Part shown: one piece after another, positions 8,160 through 18,011 of the stretch
Position numbering within the stretch: the first letter of the stretch is position 1
How the letters are laid out: every line of letters begins with the position of its first letter
NCBI RefSeq assembly: GCF_002982075.1
Contig: NZ_PUEJ01000004.1
Coordinates: 124,001 to 188,000 of the forward strand
DNA length: 64,000 nucleotides
Origin: Labrys okinawensis
Lineage (GTDB): Bacteria > Pseudomonadota > Alphaproteobacteria > Rhizobiales > Labraceae
Direction: 5' to 3'
The notes under the pieces: model-generated
The model's database searches: none
The model's input: the letters and a program-made list of their open reading frames with translations, nothing else
Told to the model about the DNA's origin: nothing
Translations under genes and position numbers: made by a program

Positions 8160-8274
8160 TGCGGCGCGGAGCCGGTGCAGTCTGGCATGCAGATCCTGCC
8201 CGGTTCCCGCATAGAGCCATGCTACGCAGCGCCATCGACTCCCTGCTGGCCCGCTTCGGCCAACCGAAAGGCAG

Positions 8275-9663
8275 TCAGGCCTTGCCGATACCCGGCAGGG
8301 CCAGTACCGCCCTGGAGAAGGCCTTGCCCCGTTCCTCGAAATTGCGGAACTGGTCGAAGGAGGCGCAGGCCGGCGAGAGCAGCACCACGGCCTCCTCGAG
8401 GCCGGACGCCGCCGCGTCGGCAGCGGCCAGCGGCACCGCCTTTTCGATCGTCTCCGCCCGCACATAGGGTACGCGCCCCTCCAGCGTCGCGGCGAATTCC
8501 TCGCTCGCCTCGCCGATCAGATAGGCCTTGCGGATCTTGGGGAAATATTCGGCCAGGGACTCGATGCCGCCGGTCTTGGGCTTGCCGCCGGCGATCCAGT
8601 ACAGGGTCGGGAAGGACGACAGGGCCTTGGCCGCGGCATCGGCATTGGTGGCCTTGGAATCGTTGACGAACAGCACGGGGCCGAGCCGCCCGACCTGCTC
8701 CATGCGATGGGCAAGGCCGGGGAAGCTGCGCATGCCGGCCTGGATCTGATAGAGTGTCAGCCCGCCCGCGCGGGCCGCCGCCAGCGCGGCGCAGGCATTC
8801 TGGGCATTGTGTGCGCCCCGCAGGGAGCCGATGCCGGCCAGGCTGGCGACCTCGACCGCCCTGCCCGCTTCAGCCGAAAACAACCGGTCGCCAACGGCGT
8901 AGACGCCCTCGCTCAACTGGCTCTCCACCGAGATGCGGACCGGCCTGCCGCCCTTGGCTTCGATCGCATCGGCGATGGCGGCACACCAGGCATCGTCGAC
9001 GCCGACGACCGGCGTATCTGCGCCCTCCACCAGGCGCGCCTTCACGGCGGCATAGTGTTCCAGCGTGCCGTGGCGGTCGAGATGATCCTCGGTGACGTTG
9101 AGCAGGATGGCGACCGAGGGATCGATGCTCGGGGCCAGATCGATCTGGTAGGAGGAGCATTCGACCACATGCACCCTGTCGGGCGATGGCGGGTCCAGCG
9201 ACAGGATCGCCGTGCCGATATTGCCGCCGAGCTGCACGTCGCGCCCGGCCGCCGCGAAGAGATGGGCAATCAGCGCCGTGGTCGTCGATTTGCCGTTCGT
9301 GCCGGTGATGGCGATGAAAGGCGAGCCCGGCGCCCTCAGGCGGCGCTCGCGCACGAAGAGTTCGATATCGCCGATCACCTCCACGCCATGCGCAGAGGCG
9401 AGCTTGACCGACCAATGCGGCTTAGGGTGGGTCAGCGGCACGCCGGGCGACAGGACCAGCGCCGCGACATCGGACCAGTCGATCTCATTGAGGTCGCGGA
9501 CGTCCAGTCCCTTGTCGGCAGCCGCCTTGCGGCCGGCCTCGCCATCGTCCCAGACGATGGGCTTGGCGCCGCCGGCCGCAAGCGCCTCAGCCGTCACCAG
9601 GCCCGAACCGCCCAGGCCGAACACGGCGACAGCGCGGCCGCCGAAGGAAGTGATCGGGATCAT
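8275..9663 (-). CDS. murD: UDP-N-acetylmuramoyl-L-alanine--D-glutamate ligase
   Basis: The 462-residue Mur ligase adds D-Glu to UDP-MurNAc-L-Ala. The N-terminal [17 protein letters not shown] turn, the ATP loop [17 protein letters not shown] near residue 115 and [15 protein letters not shown] in the C-terminal domain match MurD. It lies 15 bp downstream of mraY, so the two share a message. Downstream the order is broken by the opposing hydrolase gene. Confidence 0.96.
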   Translation of the reverse strand: MIPITSFGGRAVAVFGLGGSGLVTAEALAAGGAKPIVWDDGEAGRKAAADKGLDVRDLNEIDWSDVAALVLSPGVPLTHPKPHWSVKLASAHGVEVIGDIELFVRERRLRAPGSPFIAITGTNGKSTTTALIAHLFAAAGRDVQLGGNIGTAILSLDPPSPDRVHVVECSSYQIDLAPSIDPSVAILLNVTEDHLDRHGTLEHYAAVKARLVEGADTPVVGVDDAWCAAIADAIEAKGGRPVRISVESQLSEGVYAVGDRLFSAEAGRAVEVASLAGIGSLRGAHNAQNACAALAAARAGGLTLYQIQAGMRSFPGLAHRMEQVGRLGPVLFVNDSKATNADAAAKALSSFPTLYWIAGGKPKTGGIESLAEYFPKIRKAYLIGEASEEFAATLEGRVPYVRAETIEKAVPLAAADAAASGLEEAVVLLSPACASFDQFRNFEERGKAFSRAVLALPGIGKA

Positions 9664-9678
9664 GACGATCTTGCGTCC

Positions 9679-10800
9679 TTATCTGAGCTTGAGCGTGGCA
9701 AGGCCGAGCAGGGCCAGCACCACCGCGATGATCCAGAAGCGGATCACCACCTGCGGCTCCTTCCAGCCCAGTTGCTCGAAATGGTGATGGATCGGCGCCA
9801 TCTTGAACACCCGCTTGCCGGTATAGCGGAACGACAGCACCTGGATGATCACCGACAGGGTCTCGGCCACGAACAGGCCGCCGACGACGAGCAGCACGAT
9901 CTCATGCTTGGTGGCCACCGCGATCGAGCCGAGCATGCCGCCGAGGGCGAGCGAACCGGTGTCGCCCATGAAGATCTGGGCCGGCGGCGCGTTGAACCAG
10001 AGGAAACCGAGCCCCGCCCCGATCATCGCGCCGCAGATCACCGCGAGTTCACCAGTGCCGGGCACGAAATGGAGCTGCAGGTAATTGGCGAAATTGGCGT
10101 TGCCGACGAGATAGGCGATGACGCCGAAGGTACCGGCGGCCACCATCACCGGCACGATGGCAAGCCCGTCCAACCCGTCCGTCAGGTTCACGGCATTGCC
10201 GAAGCCCACGATGATGAAGGCACCGAAGATCACGAAGAAATAGGAGAGGTTGATCAGGAGTTCCTTGAAAAAGGGAAAGGCGAGTGACGTCGCCTGTGCG
10301 ATCGGCGGTCCGCTGCCCCACAGGAAGCCGAGAAAGCGCGCCCCGCCGGCCTGGGCCATCAGGATCACCGCGACGCCGGCGATCAGGAATTCCAGCGACA
10401 GGCGCGCCCGGCCCGAAAAGCCCTTGTGGCTCTGCTTGGTGACCTTGAGATAATCGTCATAGAAGCCGATGGCGCCGAAGCCGAGCGTCACCAGCAGCAC
10501 GGCCCAGACATAGACGTTGGCCAGATTCCCCCACAGCAGCGTCGATACGCCCAAACCCGACAGGATCATCAGCCCGCCCATGGTCGGCGTGCCGCGCTTG
10601 GACAGATGCGATTGCGGGCCGTCGTCACGGATCGGCTGGCCCTTGCCCTGCTTCACCCTGAGCCAGGAGATCGTCCACGGCCCGAAGAAGAACACGAACA
10701 ACAGCGCCGTGAAGATCGCCCCGCCGGTCCGGAAAGTAATGTAGCGGAACAGGTTGAGGAGCTCGAAATGTTCGCTGAAGCGGCTCAGCAAATAGAACAT
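9679..10800 (-). CDS. mraY: Phospho-N-acetylmuramoyl-pentapeptide-transferase
   Basis: The 373-residue polytopic enzyme transfers phospho-MurNAc-pentapeptide to undecaprenyl phosphate, making lipid I. Signatures are the cytoplasmic loop [46 protein letters not shown] and the C-terminal [13 protein letters not shown]. The ATG at 10800 gives the normal MraY N-terminus ([12 protein letters not shown]); an open extension upstream has no family support. The preceding gene is murE, not murF. Confidence 0.97.
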   Translation of the reverse strand: MFYLLSRFSEHFELLNLFRYITFRTGGAIFTALLFVFFFGPWTISWLRVKQGKGQPIRDDGPQSHLSKRGTPTMGGLMILSGLGVSTLLWGNLANVYVWAVLLVTLGFGAIGFYDDYLKVTKQSHKGFSGRARLSLEFLIAGVAVILMAQAGGARFLGFLWGSGPPIAQATSLAFPFFKELLINLSYFFVIFGAFIIVGFGNAVNLTDGLDGLAIVPVMVAAGTFGVIAYLVGNANFANYLQLHFVPGTGELAVICGAMIGAGLGFLWFNAPPAQIFMGDTGSLALGGMLGSIAVATKHEIVLLVVGGLFVAETLSVIIQVLSFRYTGKRVFKMAPIHHHFEQLGWKEPQVVIRFWIIAVVLALLGLATLKLR

Positions 10801-10924
10801 GGAAATCCTTTCAACCTCAGAGCATTTTTCTTGAAAAAATGCGTCGAAATAAAGTGTGATGCCAGCCTGCGAGAAGTCCGGCCGATCGAAGACGCATCTT
10901 GCTGAGACCGGTGATGAGCCCCCA
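10801..10924. other. Gap where murF would be expected; small hairpin
   Basis: Only 124 bp separates murE from mraY. It has no coding content and cannot hold murF (normally about 1.4 kb). It contains a short hairpin with arms GCATTTTT at 10822-10829 and AAAAATGC at 10835-10842. No remnant of a Mur ligase motif is visible in any frame. Confidence 0.8.
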
Positions 10925-12376
10925 TCACCCGGCCCTCGCTGCGATCGCCTCGCGGGCGACATCGTGATCGGAGAAAGGCAGTACCGTCTTGCCGACGATC
11001 TGGCCCGGCTCATGTCCCTTGCCGGCGATCAGCAGCACGTCCCCTTGCTCCAGCTCCGCGACGGCCGTCTCGATCGCGAGGCGCCGGTCGCCGATCTCGA
11101 TCGCGCCGGGCGCCGCCGCCATGATGGCGGCGCGAATCGCGGCGGGATCCTCGCTGCGGGGATTGTCGTCGGTGACGATGACCTTGTCGGCCAGCCTGGT
11201 GGCGATCTCGCCCATGATCGGACGCTTGCCGGCATCACGATCGCCGCCGCAGCCGAAAATCACCACCAGCTTGCCTTGCGCAAAGGGACGCAGAGCCTCC
11301 AGCGCCTTTTCGAGCGCATCGGGCTTATGGGCATAGTCGACGAGCACCGGGGCTCCCTCGACGGTGCCGACGAGGTCGAGACGCCCCTTGGCGCCCTGGA
11401 GGCTCTCGAGGGCAGCGAAGACGGCGTCCGGCTCGCCGCCGGTGCTCAGGCATAGGCCTGCGGCGACCATGGCGTTCTCCACCTGGAAGCGCCCGGCGAG
11501 CGGCAGCCTGACCCGGTAGGTCCGGCTCTGATAGTCGAGTTCCAGGTGCTGGATGAAGCCGTCGATATGGACCGATTTCAGGCGCATACCCTCGCCCGCC
11601 TCGCCGACGCTGAGGATGCGCAGGCCCTTCTGGCGGGCCGCAGCCAGCACCGCGCCGGCCTCGGCGTGGTCGGCCGCCACGACGGCCCCGGCGCCACCGG
11701 GCAGGAGATCGCGGAACAGGCGCAGCTTGGCCTCGAGATAGGCCTCGAAGCTCGCATGATAATCGAGATGATCGCGCGACAGATTGGTGAAGCCGCCGGC
11801 GGCCAGGCGCACCCCGTCGAGCCGGAACTGGTCGAGGCCGTGCGAGGAGGCCTCCATGGCGAGATGGGTGATGCCCCTGCCCGCAAGTTCGTCGATCAGG
11901 CGGTGCAGCTCGACCGGGTCCGGCGTGGTGAGGGACCCGTAGGTCTCGCCCCAGGGGGCCACGACGCCGACGGTGCCGATGGAGGCCGATTGATGGCCGA
12001 GTCTTGCCCAGATCTGTCGCACGAAGGCGGCGACCGACGTCTTGCCGCTGGTGCCGGTGACGGCGATGATGGTCGCGGGCTGGCGGTCATAGAACGCCGC
12101 CGCGATCTCGCTCAGCGCCTTGCGCGCATTGGCGACCCGGATCAGCACGACAGGCGCGGGCACGTCGAGCGGGGCCTCGGAGACGATCGCCGCTGCGCCT
12201 GCGGCGATGGCCTGCGGTACATAGGCGGCACCGTCGCTCTTGGTACCTGGAATGGCGACGAAGACGAAGCCGGGCTTCACCACGCGGGAATCGGCGGTGA
12301 CGCCGCTTATTTCCCGCGCGAGTACGTCAGGTGAGAGAGACCCTTCGGAAACGAGGTCGGCAAGGCGCTTTGTCAT
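10925..12376 (-). CDS. murE: UDP-N-acetylmuramoyl-L-alanyl-D-glutamate--2,6-diaminopimelate ligase
   Basis: The Mur ligase (about 483 residues) adds meso-diaminopimelate. The ATP loop [15 protein letters not shown] is near residue 105, and [10 protein letters not shown] in the C-terminal domain carries the DNPR motif that selects diaminopimelate over lysine. An ATG at 12376 with an AGGA about 11 bases upstream is preferred over an in-frame TTG three codons earlier. The gap to ftsI upstream is 128 bp. The following gene is mraY rather than murF, so UDP-MurNAc-pentapeptide synthesis must rely on a murF located elsewhere. Confidence 0.95.
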   Translation of the reverse strand: MTKRLADLVSEGSLSPDVLAREISGVTADSRVVKPGFVFVAIPGTKSDGAAYVPQAIAAGAAAIVSEAPLDVPAPVVLIRVANARKALSEIAAAFYDRQPATIIAVTGTSGKTSVAAFVRQIWARLGHQSASIGTVGVVAPWGETYGSLTTPDPVELHRLIDELAGRGITHLAMEASSHGLDQFRLDGVRLAAGGFTNLSRDHLDYHASFEAYLEAKLRLFRDLLPGGAGAVVAADHAEAGAVLAAARQKGLRILSVGEAGEGMRLKSVHIDGFIQHLELDYQSRTYRVRLPLAGRFQVENAMVAAGLCLSTGGEPDAVFAALESLQGAKGRLDLVGTVEGAPVLVDYAHKPDALEKALEALRPFAQGKLVVIFGCGGDRDAGKRPIMGEIATRLADKVIVTDDNPRSEDPAAIRAAIMAAAPGAIEIGDRRLAIETAVAELEQGDVLLIAGKGHEPGQIVGKTVLPFSDHDVAREAIAARAG

Positions 12377-12504
12377 GACGTCCAAATTCCTGGCGATCGT
12401 TTCTCAAGGTGGGTGGGGACGGCGGCTTGTATAGGAAGGCCGCAAGGAGCGGCAATGGAATTTCGATGGCCGATCCATGCACCATGCGGGCGGCGCCTAT
12501 GACC

Positions 12505-14316
12505 TCAGCGCGCAGCCAGCCAGGCCATGCTCTGGTTCAACTGGTCCTTGGGCGCGTAGAGCGGCGGTACCGGATTGGGAACCTCCATGAAGCGGGGTTT
12601 GACGCCGAGCAGCGGGCCGACACGCTCCAGGATCTTGCCGGTGGTGACGCCGGCATTCCAGGCGGCCGTCGAGTAGCCATAGGTCTCGGGCAGGCCCTTG
12701 GGCTCGTCGTAGAGAACGGTGATCAGATATTTCGGCTTGTCGAAGGGGAATACCGCCATGAAGGTGGTGAAATTCAGGTTCTTGTTGTAGCGCCCGCCGA
12801 TCAGCTTCTCGGCCGTGCCGGTCTTGCCGCCGACCTGATAGCCGAAAATGTCGACCTTCTTGGCCGAACCATTGGTAGCGTTGAGGCGCATGATGTAGCG
12901 CATCACGTCGGAGGTATGAGGCTTGAGCACCGGCTTGGACAAGGCCAGAGCCTCGTCCTCGTTGCGCTTGATGAAGGTCGGCTTCATCAGGTGGCCGCCA
13001 TTCATCATCGCGCCGACCGCCATGATCGCCTGCAAGGGCGCAACGGTGATGCCCTGGCCGAAAGCGATGGTGGCGGAGTTGAGCATACCCCAACGCCGCG
13101 GCAGAATCGGCGCGGCGTTTTCGGGCAGTTCCGTCACCAGGCGGTCGAGCTGTCCCATCTGGCGCAGGAAGGCTTGATGGGCGGGCACGCCCAGGCCCAG
13201 AGCCATGCGGATGACGCCGATATTGGACGAATAGGTGAACACTTCCGGCAGGCTCAGCATGCGGCGCTGAGGGTGATAGTCACGGATGGTCCAGCGTCCG
13301 ATGGTGACGCTGCCGGCCCGGGCATCCAGCATGGAATTGGTGGTGAAGCGGCCCGATTCAATCGCCATGGCCAGGGTCAGCGCCTTGAACGTCGAGCCCA
13401 TTTCATAGGTGCCGACATTGATGCGGTTGATCCGGTTGGGATCGAGGGCATCGGCCGGGTTGTTGGGATCGAAATCGGGCAACGACACCAGCGAGATCAT
13501 CTCGCCTGTGGTCACGTCCATGATGACGCCGCCCGCGGCCTTGGCCTTGAAATGCTCCATGCCGGCGATGAGCTCGTCGCGCACCACGGCCTGGGCCCTG
13601 AGATCGATCGAGGTCTGCACCGGCTTCATCGCGTCGGAGGTCGAGGCATAGCCGAGCGCCTGCAGTTCGGAGAGGCCGCGCTTGTTGTCGATATATTTCT
13701 CGAGGCCTGCAATGCCCTGATTGTCGATGTTCACCGCGCCCAGAACATGGCTCACCGTCGGCCCGTTGGGATAGATGCGCTTGTTCTCGTTGATGAAGCC
13801 GATGCCGGGCAGGCCGAGCGCATAGATGCGGTTGCGCTGCTCGGGTGTGATCTCGCGCTTGAGCCAGATGAAGCCCTTGCCGGAGGCGAGCTTGGCCCTG
13901 AGATCGCGCGCATCGAGTTCGGGCATCTGGGCGGTGAGCAGCTCGGTCGCCTCGTCGACATCGATGATCTTCTTCGGCTCGGCATAGAGCGAGGGCACCT
14001 GCACGTCGGTTGCCAGGATACGCCCGTTGCGGTCGAGGATATCGGGGCGAGCCGCGGCCAATTGATCGGCCGCCGAGCGGCGCGCATCATATTGCTGGTC
14101 GGGAGCGGTACCGAACTGGGTGAGCCGCGCCATGATCGCCATGTAGATGCAGACGAACCCCACCACGATCAGCACGATGCGCCCGGCGCTTTTCTCGAGC
14201 TTGGACAAGCGCCGACGCGGCGCCTTGGCGGGGCCGGCGGTATCCGGGTTCGCAGGCGCCGGCGTGCTGACCTTGTTGTCCACGGTGGTCCCGTCGCTCA
14301 TGGTCCCCTCACTCAT
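12505..14316 (-). CDS. ftsI: Peptidoglycan D,D-transpeptidase FtsI (PBP3)
   Basis: The 603-residue septal class B penicillin-binding protein has a proline-rich cytoplasmic N-terminus, one membrane anchor at about residues 45-62, a dimerisation domain and a transpeptidase domain. Active-site motifs are S308-T-F-K311, SSN at 363-365 and KTG at 498-500. Its ATG overlaps the ftsL stop by 4 bp, which fixes the start. It partners FtsW and FtsL in septal synthesis. Confidence 0.96.
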   Translation of the reverse strand: MSEGTMSDGTTVDNKVSTPAPANPDTAGPAKAPRRRLSKLEKSAGRIVLIVVGFVCIYMAIMARLTQFGTAPDQQYDARRSAADQLAAARPDILDRNGRILATDVQVPSLYAEPKKIIDVDEATELLTAQMPELDARDLRAKLASGKGFIWLKREITPEQRNRIYALGLPGIGFINENKRIYPNGPTVSHVLGAVNIDNQGIAGLEKYIDNKRGLSELQALGYASTSDAMKPVQTSIDLRAQAVVRDELIAGMEHFKAKAAGGVIMDVTTGEMISLVSLPDFDPNNPADALDPNRINRINVGTYEMGSTFKALTLAMAIESGRFTTNSMLDARAGSVTIGRWTIRDYHPQRRMLSLPEVFTYSSNIGVIRMALGLGVPAHQAFLRQMGQLDRLVTELPENAAPILPRRWGMLNSATIAFGQGITVAPLQAIMAVGAMMNGGHLMKPTFIKRNEDEALALSKPVLKPHTSDVMRYIMRLNATNGSAKKVDIFGYQVGGKTGTAEKLIGGRYNKNLNFTTFMAVFPFDKPKYLITVLYDEPKGLPETYGYSTAAWNAGVTTGKILERVGPLLGVKPRFMEVPNPVPPLYAPKDQLNQSMAWLAAR

Positions 14317-14669
14317 GGGGTCGATCCTGTCACTTGCGGCGCTCCGGCCAAGCCGAGTCCTTCGAGTTTTTCAGCAATCAGATCGCCTTCGCGTGCCTTC
14401 TCGGGCAGATCGGCGGCATCGACGGATTGCACGACCTTCATCGGCACGAGGTCGAGATGGCGCTTGGCCAAGGCGCCGATACGGTCGGGCTGGCTCATAT
14501 AAGCCCATTCGGCCTTGAGCGATTCGATGGCCCGGCGCTCGGTCTCGATGGCGCGGCGGAGCTTGGCCACCTTCTCGGCCTGCAAGGTCGATTCATATTT
14601 GATCGAATAGACCCCGATCGCGGACGCCACCAGCAGGCCGACCAATATGAGATTGAGAATGCGGGTCAA
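14313..14669 (-). CDS. ftsL: Cell division protein FtsL
   Basis: The 118-residue bitopic protein has a short N-terminus, a membrane segment at about residues 5-22, then a heptad-rich coiled coil (about 30-58, with [19 protein letters not shown]). FtsL sequences are poorly conserved, so the assignment rests on this topology and on the position between rsmH and ftsI with 4-bp overlaps on both sides. It recruits FtsI/FtsW with FtsB. Confidence 0.85.
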   Translation of the reverse strand: MTRILNLILVGLLVASAIGVYSIKYESTLQAEKVAKLRRAIETERRAIESLKAEWAYMSQPDRIGALAKRHLDLVPMKVVQSVDAADLPEKAREGDLIAEKLEGLGLAGAPQVTGSTP

Positions 14670-15703
14670 CGGCCTCTCCCGGATTGAAGATTCACCTCAG
14701 GCAATCCGAGGAAACTGGTGCCGGTGTCACGAGCAGGAGCCTCGCTGCGAATGGCGAAGCGCAGCTTGGCGGAACGGGCGCGGGGATTGAGCTCGGCTTC
14801 CGCCTCGCTCGCCGCCAGCGCTCCACGATGGGTTTGCACGAAGGTCGGGGGCGGAACCGCTGCCGCCGGCAGATGGCGCGAACCGCCGGCCTGGCTGCGG
14901 GTGCGGTCGGCGAAGAAGGTCTTGACGATGCGATCCTCGAGCGAATGGAAGGTCACCACCACCAGGCGCCCGCCGGGCTTGAGCGCCCGCTCGGCAGCCA
15001 GCAGGGCCTGGCCGAGTTCGTCGAGCTCGCCATTGACCGCGATACGCAGGGCCTGGAAAGCGCGCGTCGCCGGATGGATGTCACCGGGCCTGGAACGGAT
15101 CACCCGGCCGCACAGATCGGCCAGCTGCATGGTGGTGAGGAAAGGCTCCTTCTGCCGGTCGGTGACGATGGCGCGGGCCAGCGCGTGGGCGCGGCGCTCC
15201 TCGCCAAGCACCTGGAAGATGCGGGCCAGCGCCTCTTCCGGCAGTTCCGCCACGAGATCGGCCGCACTCGGCCCGGCATGCGCCCCCTCCCGCGACATGC
15301 GCATGTCGAGCGGCCCGTCCCTGCGAAAGGAAAAGCCGCGCTCGGCCTCGTCGAGCTGCATCGAGGACACCCCGATATCCAGCACCACGCCGTCGACACC
15401 GCCTTCGCCCAGCATGGGGGCGAGCTTGTCGAGATGGGAGAAGCGGTCCTCGACCAGGGTGAGACGTCCCTGCATCTGCGATACCAGGGCCATGCCGTCG
15501 GTGATGGCGTTGCGGTCGCGGTCGACGGCGAGCACCTGCACACCGGGTGCGGCCGCCAGAATAGCGCGGGTATAGCCCCCCGCCCCGAACGTACCGTCGA
15601 TGAAGCGCTCGTCTGCCTTGGGCTCGAGCGCCTTCAGCACCTCGGCGAGCATCACCGGCACATGCCGGGCGGCATCGTTGGCGGTTGCGGAGGAAGCGGA
15701 CAT
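14666..15703 (-). CDS. rsmH: 16S rRNA (cytosine(1402)-N(4))-methyltransferase RsmH
   Basis: The 345-residue SAM-dependent methyltransferase of the MraW family modifies C1402 of 16S rRNA. The N-terminal [15 protein letters not shown], the SAM-binding loop [12 protein letters not shown] at about residues 34-45, [21 protein letters not shown] and the late [13 protein letters not shown] are all characteristic. The ATG at 15703 is chosen because upstream codons have no family similarity. It is the first gene of the cell-wall run; mraZ, which usually precedes it, is not present in the 251-bp divergent gap to the DUF4424 gene. Confidence 0.96.
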   Translation of the reverse strand: MSASSATANDAARHVPVMLAEVLKALEPKADERFIDGTFGAGGYTRAILAAAPGVQVLAVDRDRNAITDGMALVSQMQGRLTLVEDRFSHLDKLAPMLGEGGVDGVVLDIGVSSMQLDEAERGFSFRRDGPLDMRMSREGAHAGPSAADLVAELPEEALARIFQVLGEERRAHALARAIVTDRQKEPFLTTMQLADLCGRVIRSRPGDIHPATRAFQALRIAVNGELDELGQALLAAERALKPGGRLVVVTFHSLEDRIVKTFFADRTRSQAGGSRHLPAAAVPPPTFVQTHRGALAASEAEAELNPRARSAKLRFAIRSEAPARDTGTSFLGLPEVNLQSGRGR

Positions 15704-15954
15704 CGAACTCTCAAAGGCAGGAATTGCAGGCGGAACCGGCCCGCAAATCGGGCAGATTTCTCCAATCCCATTAACGCCCATGAAAGGTTAATGAAGGGTT
15801 CGTAGGCCTTGGTCCATCCCTCGAAAATTCCGTAACGTCACCACCACCGCCGGGATGTCGAGATCCTGCCATCGCTCCCTGCCTCTTTCGCACTGCCACA
15901 AAGCTAGGCACTATCGCCGCCGTACCGTTTCGACGGTGTGGAGATTCGTAGCCG

Positions 15955-16989
15955 ATGCCCCGACCCGCCAGAGCGCTCTGTTGCGCTGCAGCCTTGACCC
16001 TCGCCATGGCCCTGACAGATGCCTCGGCCGAGGAAAGTCTCGCCAATCTCGATGCCGGCGGGCTGATCATCGAGCCGACCGACCAGCTTGAATTGAAGGC
16101 GGAAGACATCTTCCTTTCGGCCAGACAGGTCCGGGCCGCCTATCGCGTCCTCAACAAGGCCAGCCAGGACCTGACGCTCACCATCGCCTTCCCCCTGCCC
16201 GAGGTGACCGGCGAAGCGGATCTCGATGTGGCCATTCCCAATCCGGCCTCGCCGAACTTCCTCGATGTCCAGGCCAGGGCCGCCGGCAAACCGGTCGAGG
16301 CGAGCGTGGAACAGCATGCCTTCTTCGCGCCGGACGGCGCCCAGGAGAGCGAAATCACCGATCTGCTCAAGGGCCTGAACATACCGTTGATGCCGGCCAG
16401 CGCCGCGACCGCCGAAGCTCTCAAACGCCTGAGCGACCAGGACCGCGCCAAGCTGAGCGCGCCGGGCTACATCCAACAGGCCGGCGAAAACTGGGTCCCG
16501 CTCTGGACCCTGCGGTCCAGGATCGTCCGCCAGCAGGTTTTGGCGGCCGGCAAGGAGATCCTGCTGCAATACAGCTACACGCCGAGCGTCGGCTCGGCCG
16601 CCGGCCTCTATTTCGACCGTACCAATCTGACGGGCGAGTCCCTGGCGCAATATCAGAAGAAATATTGCGTCAATGAGGGCTTCCTGCGCGCGGCCGATGC
16701 CCTGACCAAGCGCCTCACGGCGGCCAAGCCGCAGCCGGGTGAAACCGCCAAGACGCCCAAGCCCCGGCAGACCTATTTCGGCTACGCTTTCGTCGGCGGG
16801 GGCCGTTGGTCCGCCCCTGCCGGCCGGTTCGGCCTGGTGATCGACAAGGCCTTTCCCGACAATCTGGTCTCCTTCTGTGCGGAAGGCGCCAAGAAGGTCA
16901 GCAGCACCCGCTACGAGCTCAAGCGCAACAATTATGCGCCGGACCGCAACATAGACATCCTGATTCTCGACAAGAACGCCGCGCCATAA
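15955..16989 (+). CDS. DUF4424 domain-containing exported protein
   Basis: The 344-residue protein has a cleavable signal peptide (hydrophobic run at about residues 8-24, ending DASAEES). The mature part starts with GGLIIEPTDQLELKAEDIFLS, the usual opening of DUF4424 proteins. It ends with a beta-rich region containing NLVSFCAEGAKK and NIDILILDKN. The family is periplasmic and has no established function. It is transcribed divergently from rsmH and converges on a transglutaminase-like gene. Confidence 0.75.
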   Translation: MPRPARALCCAAALTLAMALTDASAEESLANLDAGGLIIEPTDQLELKAEDIFLSARQVRAAYRVLNKASQDLTLTIAFPLPEVTGEADLDVAIPNPASPNFLDVQARAAGKPVEASVEQHAFFAPDGAQESEITDLLKGLNIPLMPASAATAEALKRLSDQDRAKLSAPGYIQQAGENWVPLWTLRSRIVRQQVLAAGKEILLQYSYTPSVGSAAGLYFDRTNLTGESLAQYQKKYCVNEGFLRAADALTKRLTAAKPQPGETAKTPKPRQTYFGYAFVGGGRWSAPAGRFGLVIDKAFPDNLVSFCAEGAKKVSSTRYELKRNNYAPDRNIDILILDKNAAP

Positions 16990-17034
16990 TCCTCTGGCCG
17001 CACACGTTTTTTGGCCCAGCCCCCGGTGCGGCCG

Positions 17035-17865
17035 TTACGCGCTCGTGGCCTCCGGTTCTTCCGCAACCAGTTCCGTCACAACCTCGAACTTGCTCAGGGT
17101 GTGGCTGCCGAAGGAACTGATCATCGGGACGTCGGCAGCATCGCGGCCGCAACCGATGAGGATTCGGCCGATCCGCCGCTGGTTGTGGCGCGGATCGAAG
17201 GTGTACCACGCCCCGCCGAGATAAGCCTGGAACCAGGCATTGAAATCCATGGCGGCTGGATCGGGGGGCACGCCGATATCGCCGAGATAGCCATTGCAGT
17301 AGCGCGCCGGAATGTTGAGGCAGCGGCACAGTGCAACCGCCAGATGTGCAAAGTCGCGGCATACGCCGACCCTCTGCTCGAAGGCCTGCAGGGCCGAACG
17401 CGTCGGACTGGCATGCTCGTACCCGAAACTCAAATGCGAATGAACGAAGTCGGTGACGGCCTGGACACGTTGCCAGCCATCCGTAACTTGTCCGAATTGC
17501 TTCCAGGCGAAATCGGACAGAAGATCGGTTTCGCAATAGCGGCTGCCATGTAGATAGGTCAGCGCTTCCTTCGGCAGGGCCATGATGGGCACAATCCTCG
17601 CCTTCTGGAGCGCCTTGTCGGGCTCCCCGCTGTCGCGGATCACGCCATCGCAGCGCAGATGCAGGAAACCGTCCTCGACATGAATGCGCCGGCACAGATT
17701 GCCGAAGCTGTCGATATAGGCCTGGGTCGGATGGTTCGACAAGGCGGAGAGGTCCTGCTCGCGCACGATGTCACCGCGACGCGATGGATGAACATCGAGA
17801 ACGGTGATCAGGGTGGTCGGCTGCGAGAACTGCATCTCGATATCGAAACCGTAACGGATATGCAT
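17035..17865 (-). CDS. Transglutaminase-like domain protein
   Basis: The protein is about 276 residues from MHIRYGFDIEMQF. It has the bacterial transglutaminase N-terminal beta domain and a transglutaminase-like core with the nucleophile in RVGVCRDFAHLAVALC (C169). Where the core normally has a His-Ala-Trp, this protein has MDFNAWFQAYL (N209). The YTFDPRHN segment that carries the Asp (D224) is intact. Members are often called cysteine proteases, but the His replacement makes catalysis uncertain. A start 11 codons earlier is possible. It is flanked by a convergent DUF4424 gene and a PAS-LuxR regulator. Confidence 0.8.
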   Translation of the reverse strand: MHIRYGFDIEMQFSQPTTLITVLDVHPSRRGDIVREQDLSALSNHPTQAYIDSFGNLCRRIHVEDGFLHLRCDGVIRDSGEPDKALQKARIVPIMALPKEALTYLHGSRYCETDLLSDFAWKQFGQVTDGWQRVQAVTDFVHSHLSFGYEHASPTRSALQAFEQRVGVCRDFAHLAVALCRCLNIPARYCNGYLGDIGVPPDPAAMDFNAWFQAYLGGAWYTFDPRHNQRRIGRILIGCGRDAADVPMISSFGSHTLSKFEVVTELVAEEPEATSA

Positions 17866-18011
17866 CTTGGCTTTCCCATGAGCGGCACTGGCCGGCATGC
17901 TCCTCCCGCTTGAGAGGTAACTGCATGCCGTGGGTCGCAGGCTAGCGCTGGAGAACCGGCAGCAACAGAAGCCGATACATCAGGACTACTAGTATGAATG
18001 CATCAGGTGGG

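Noticed and set aside
12409..14502. 697-codon open frame on the plus strand opposite ftsI
   Set aside because: The minus strand encodes an intact FtsI with all active-site motifs. The plus-strand product has the low-complexity composition of a codon-bias shadow.
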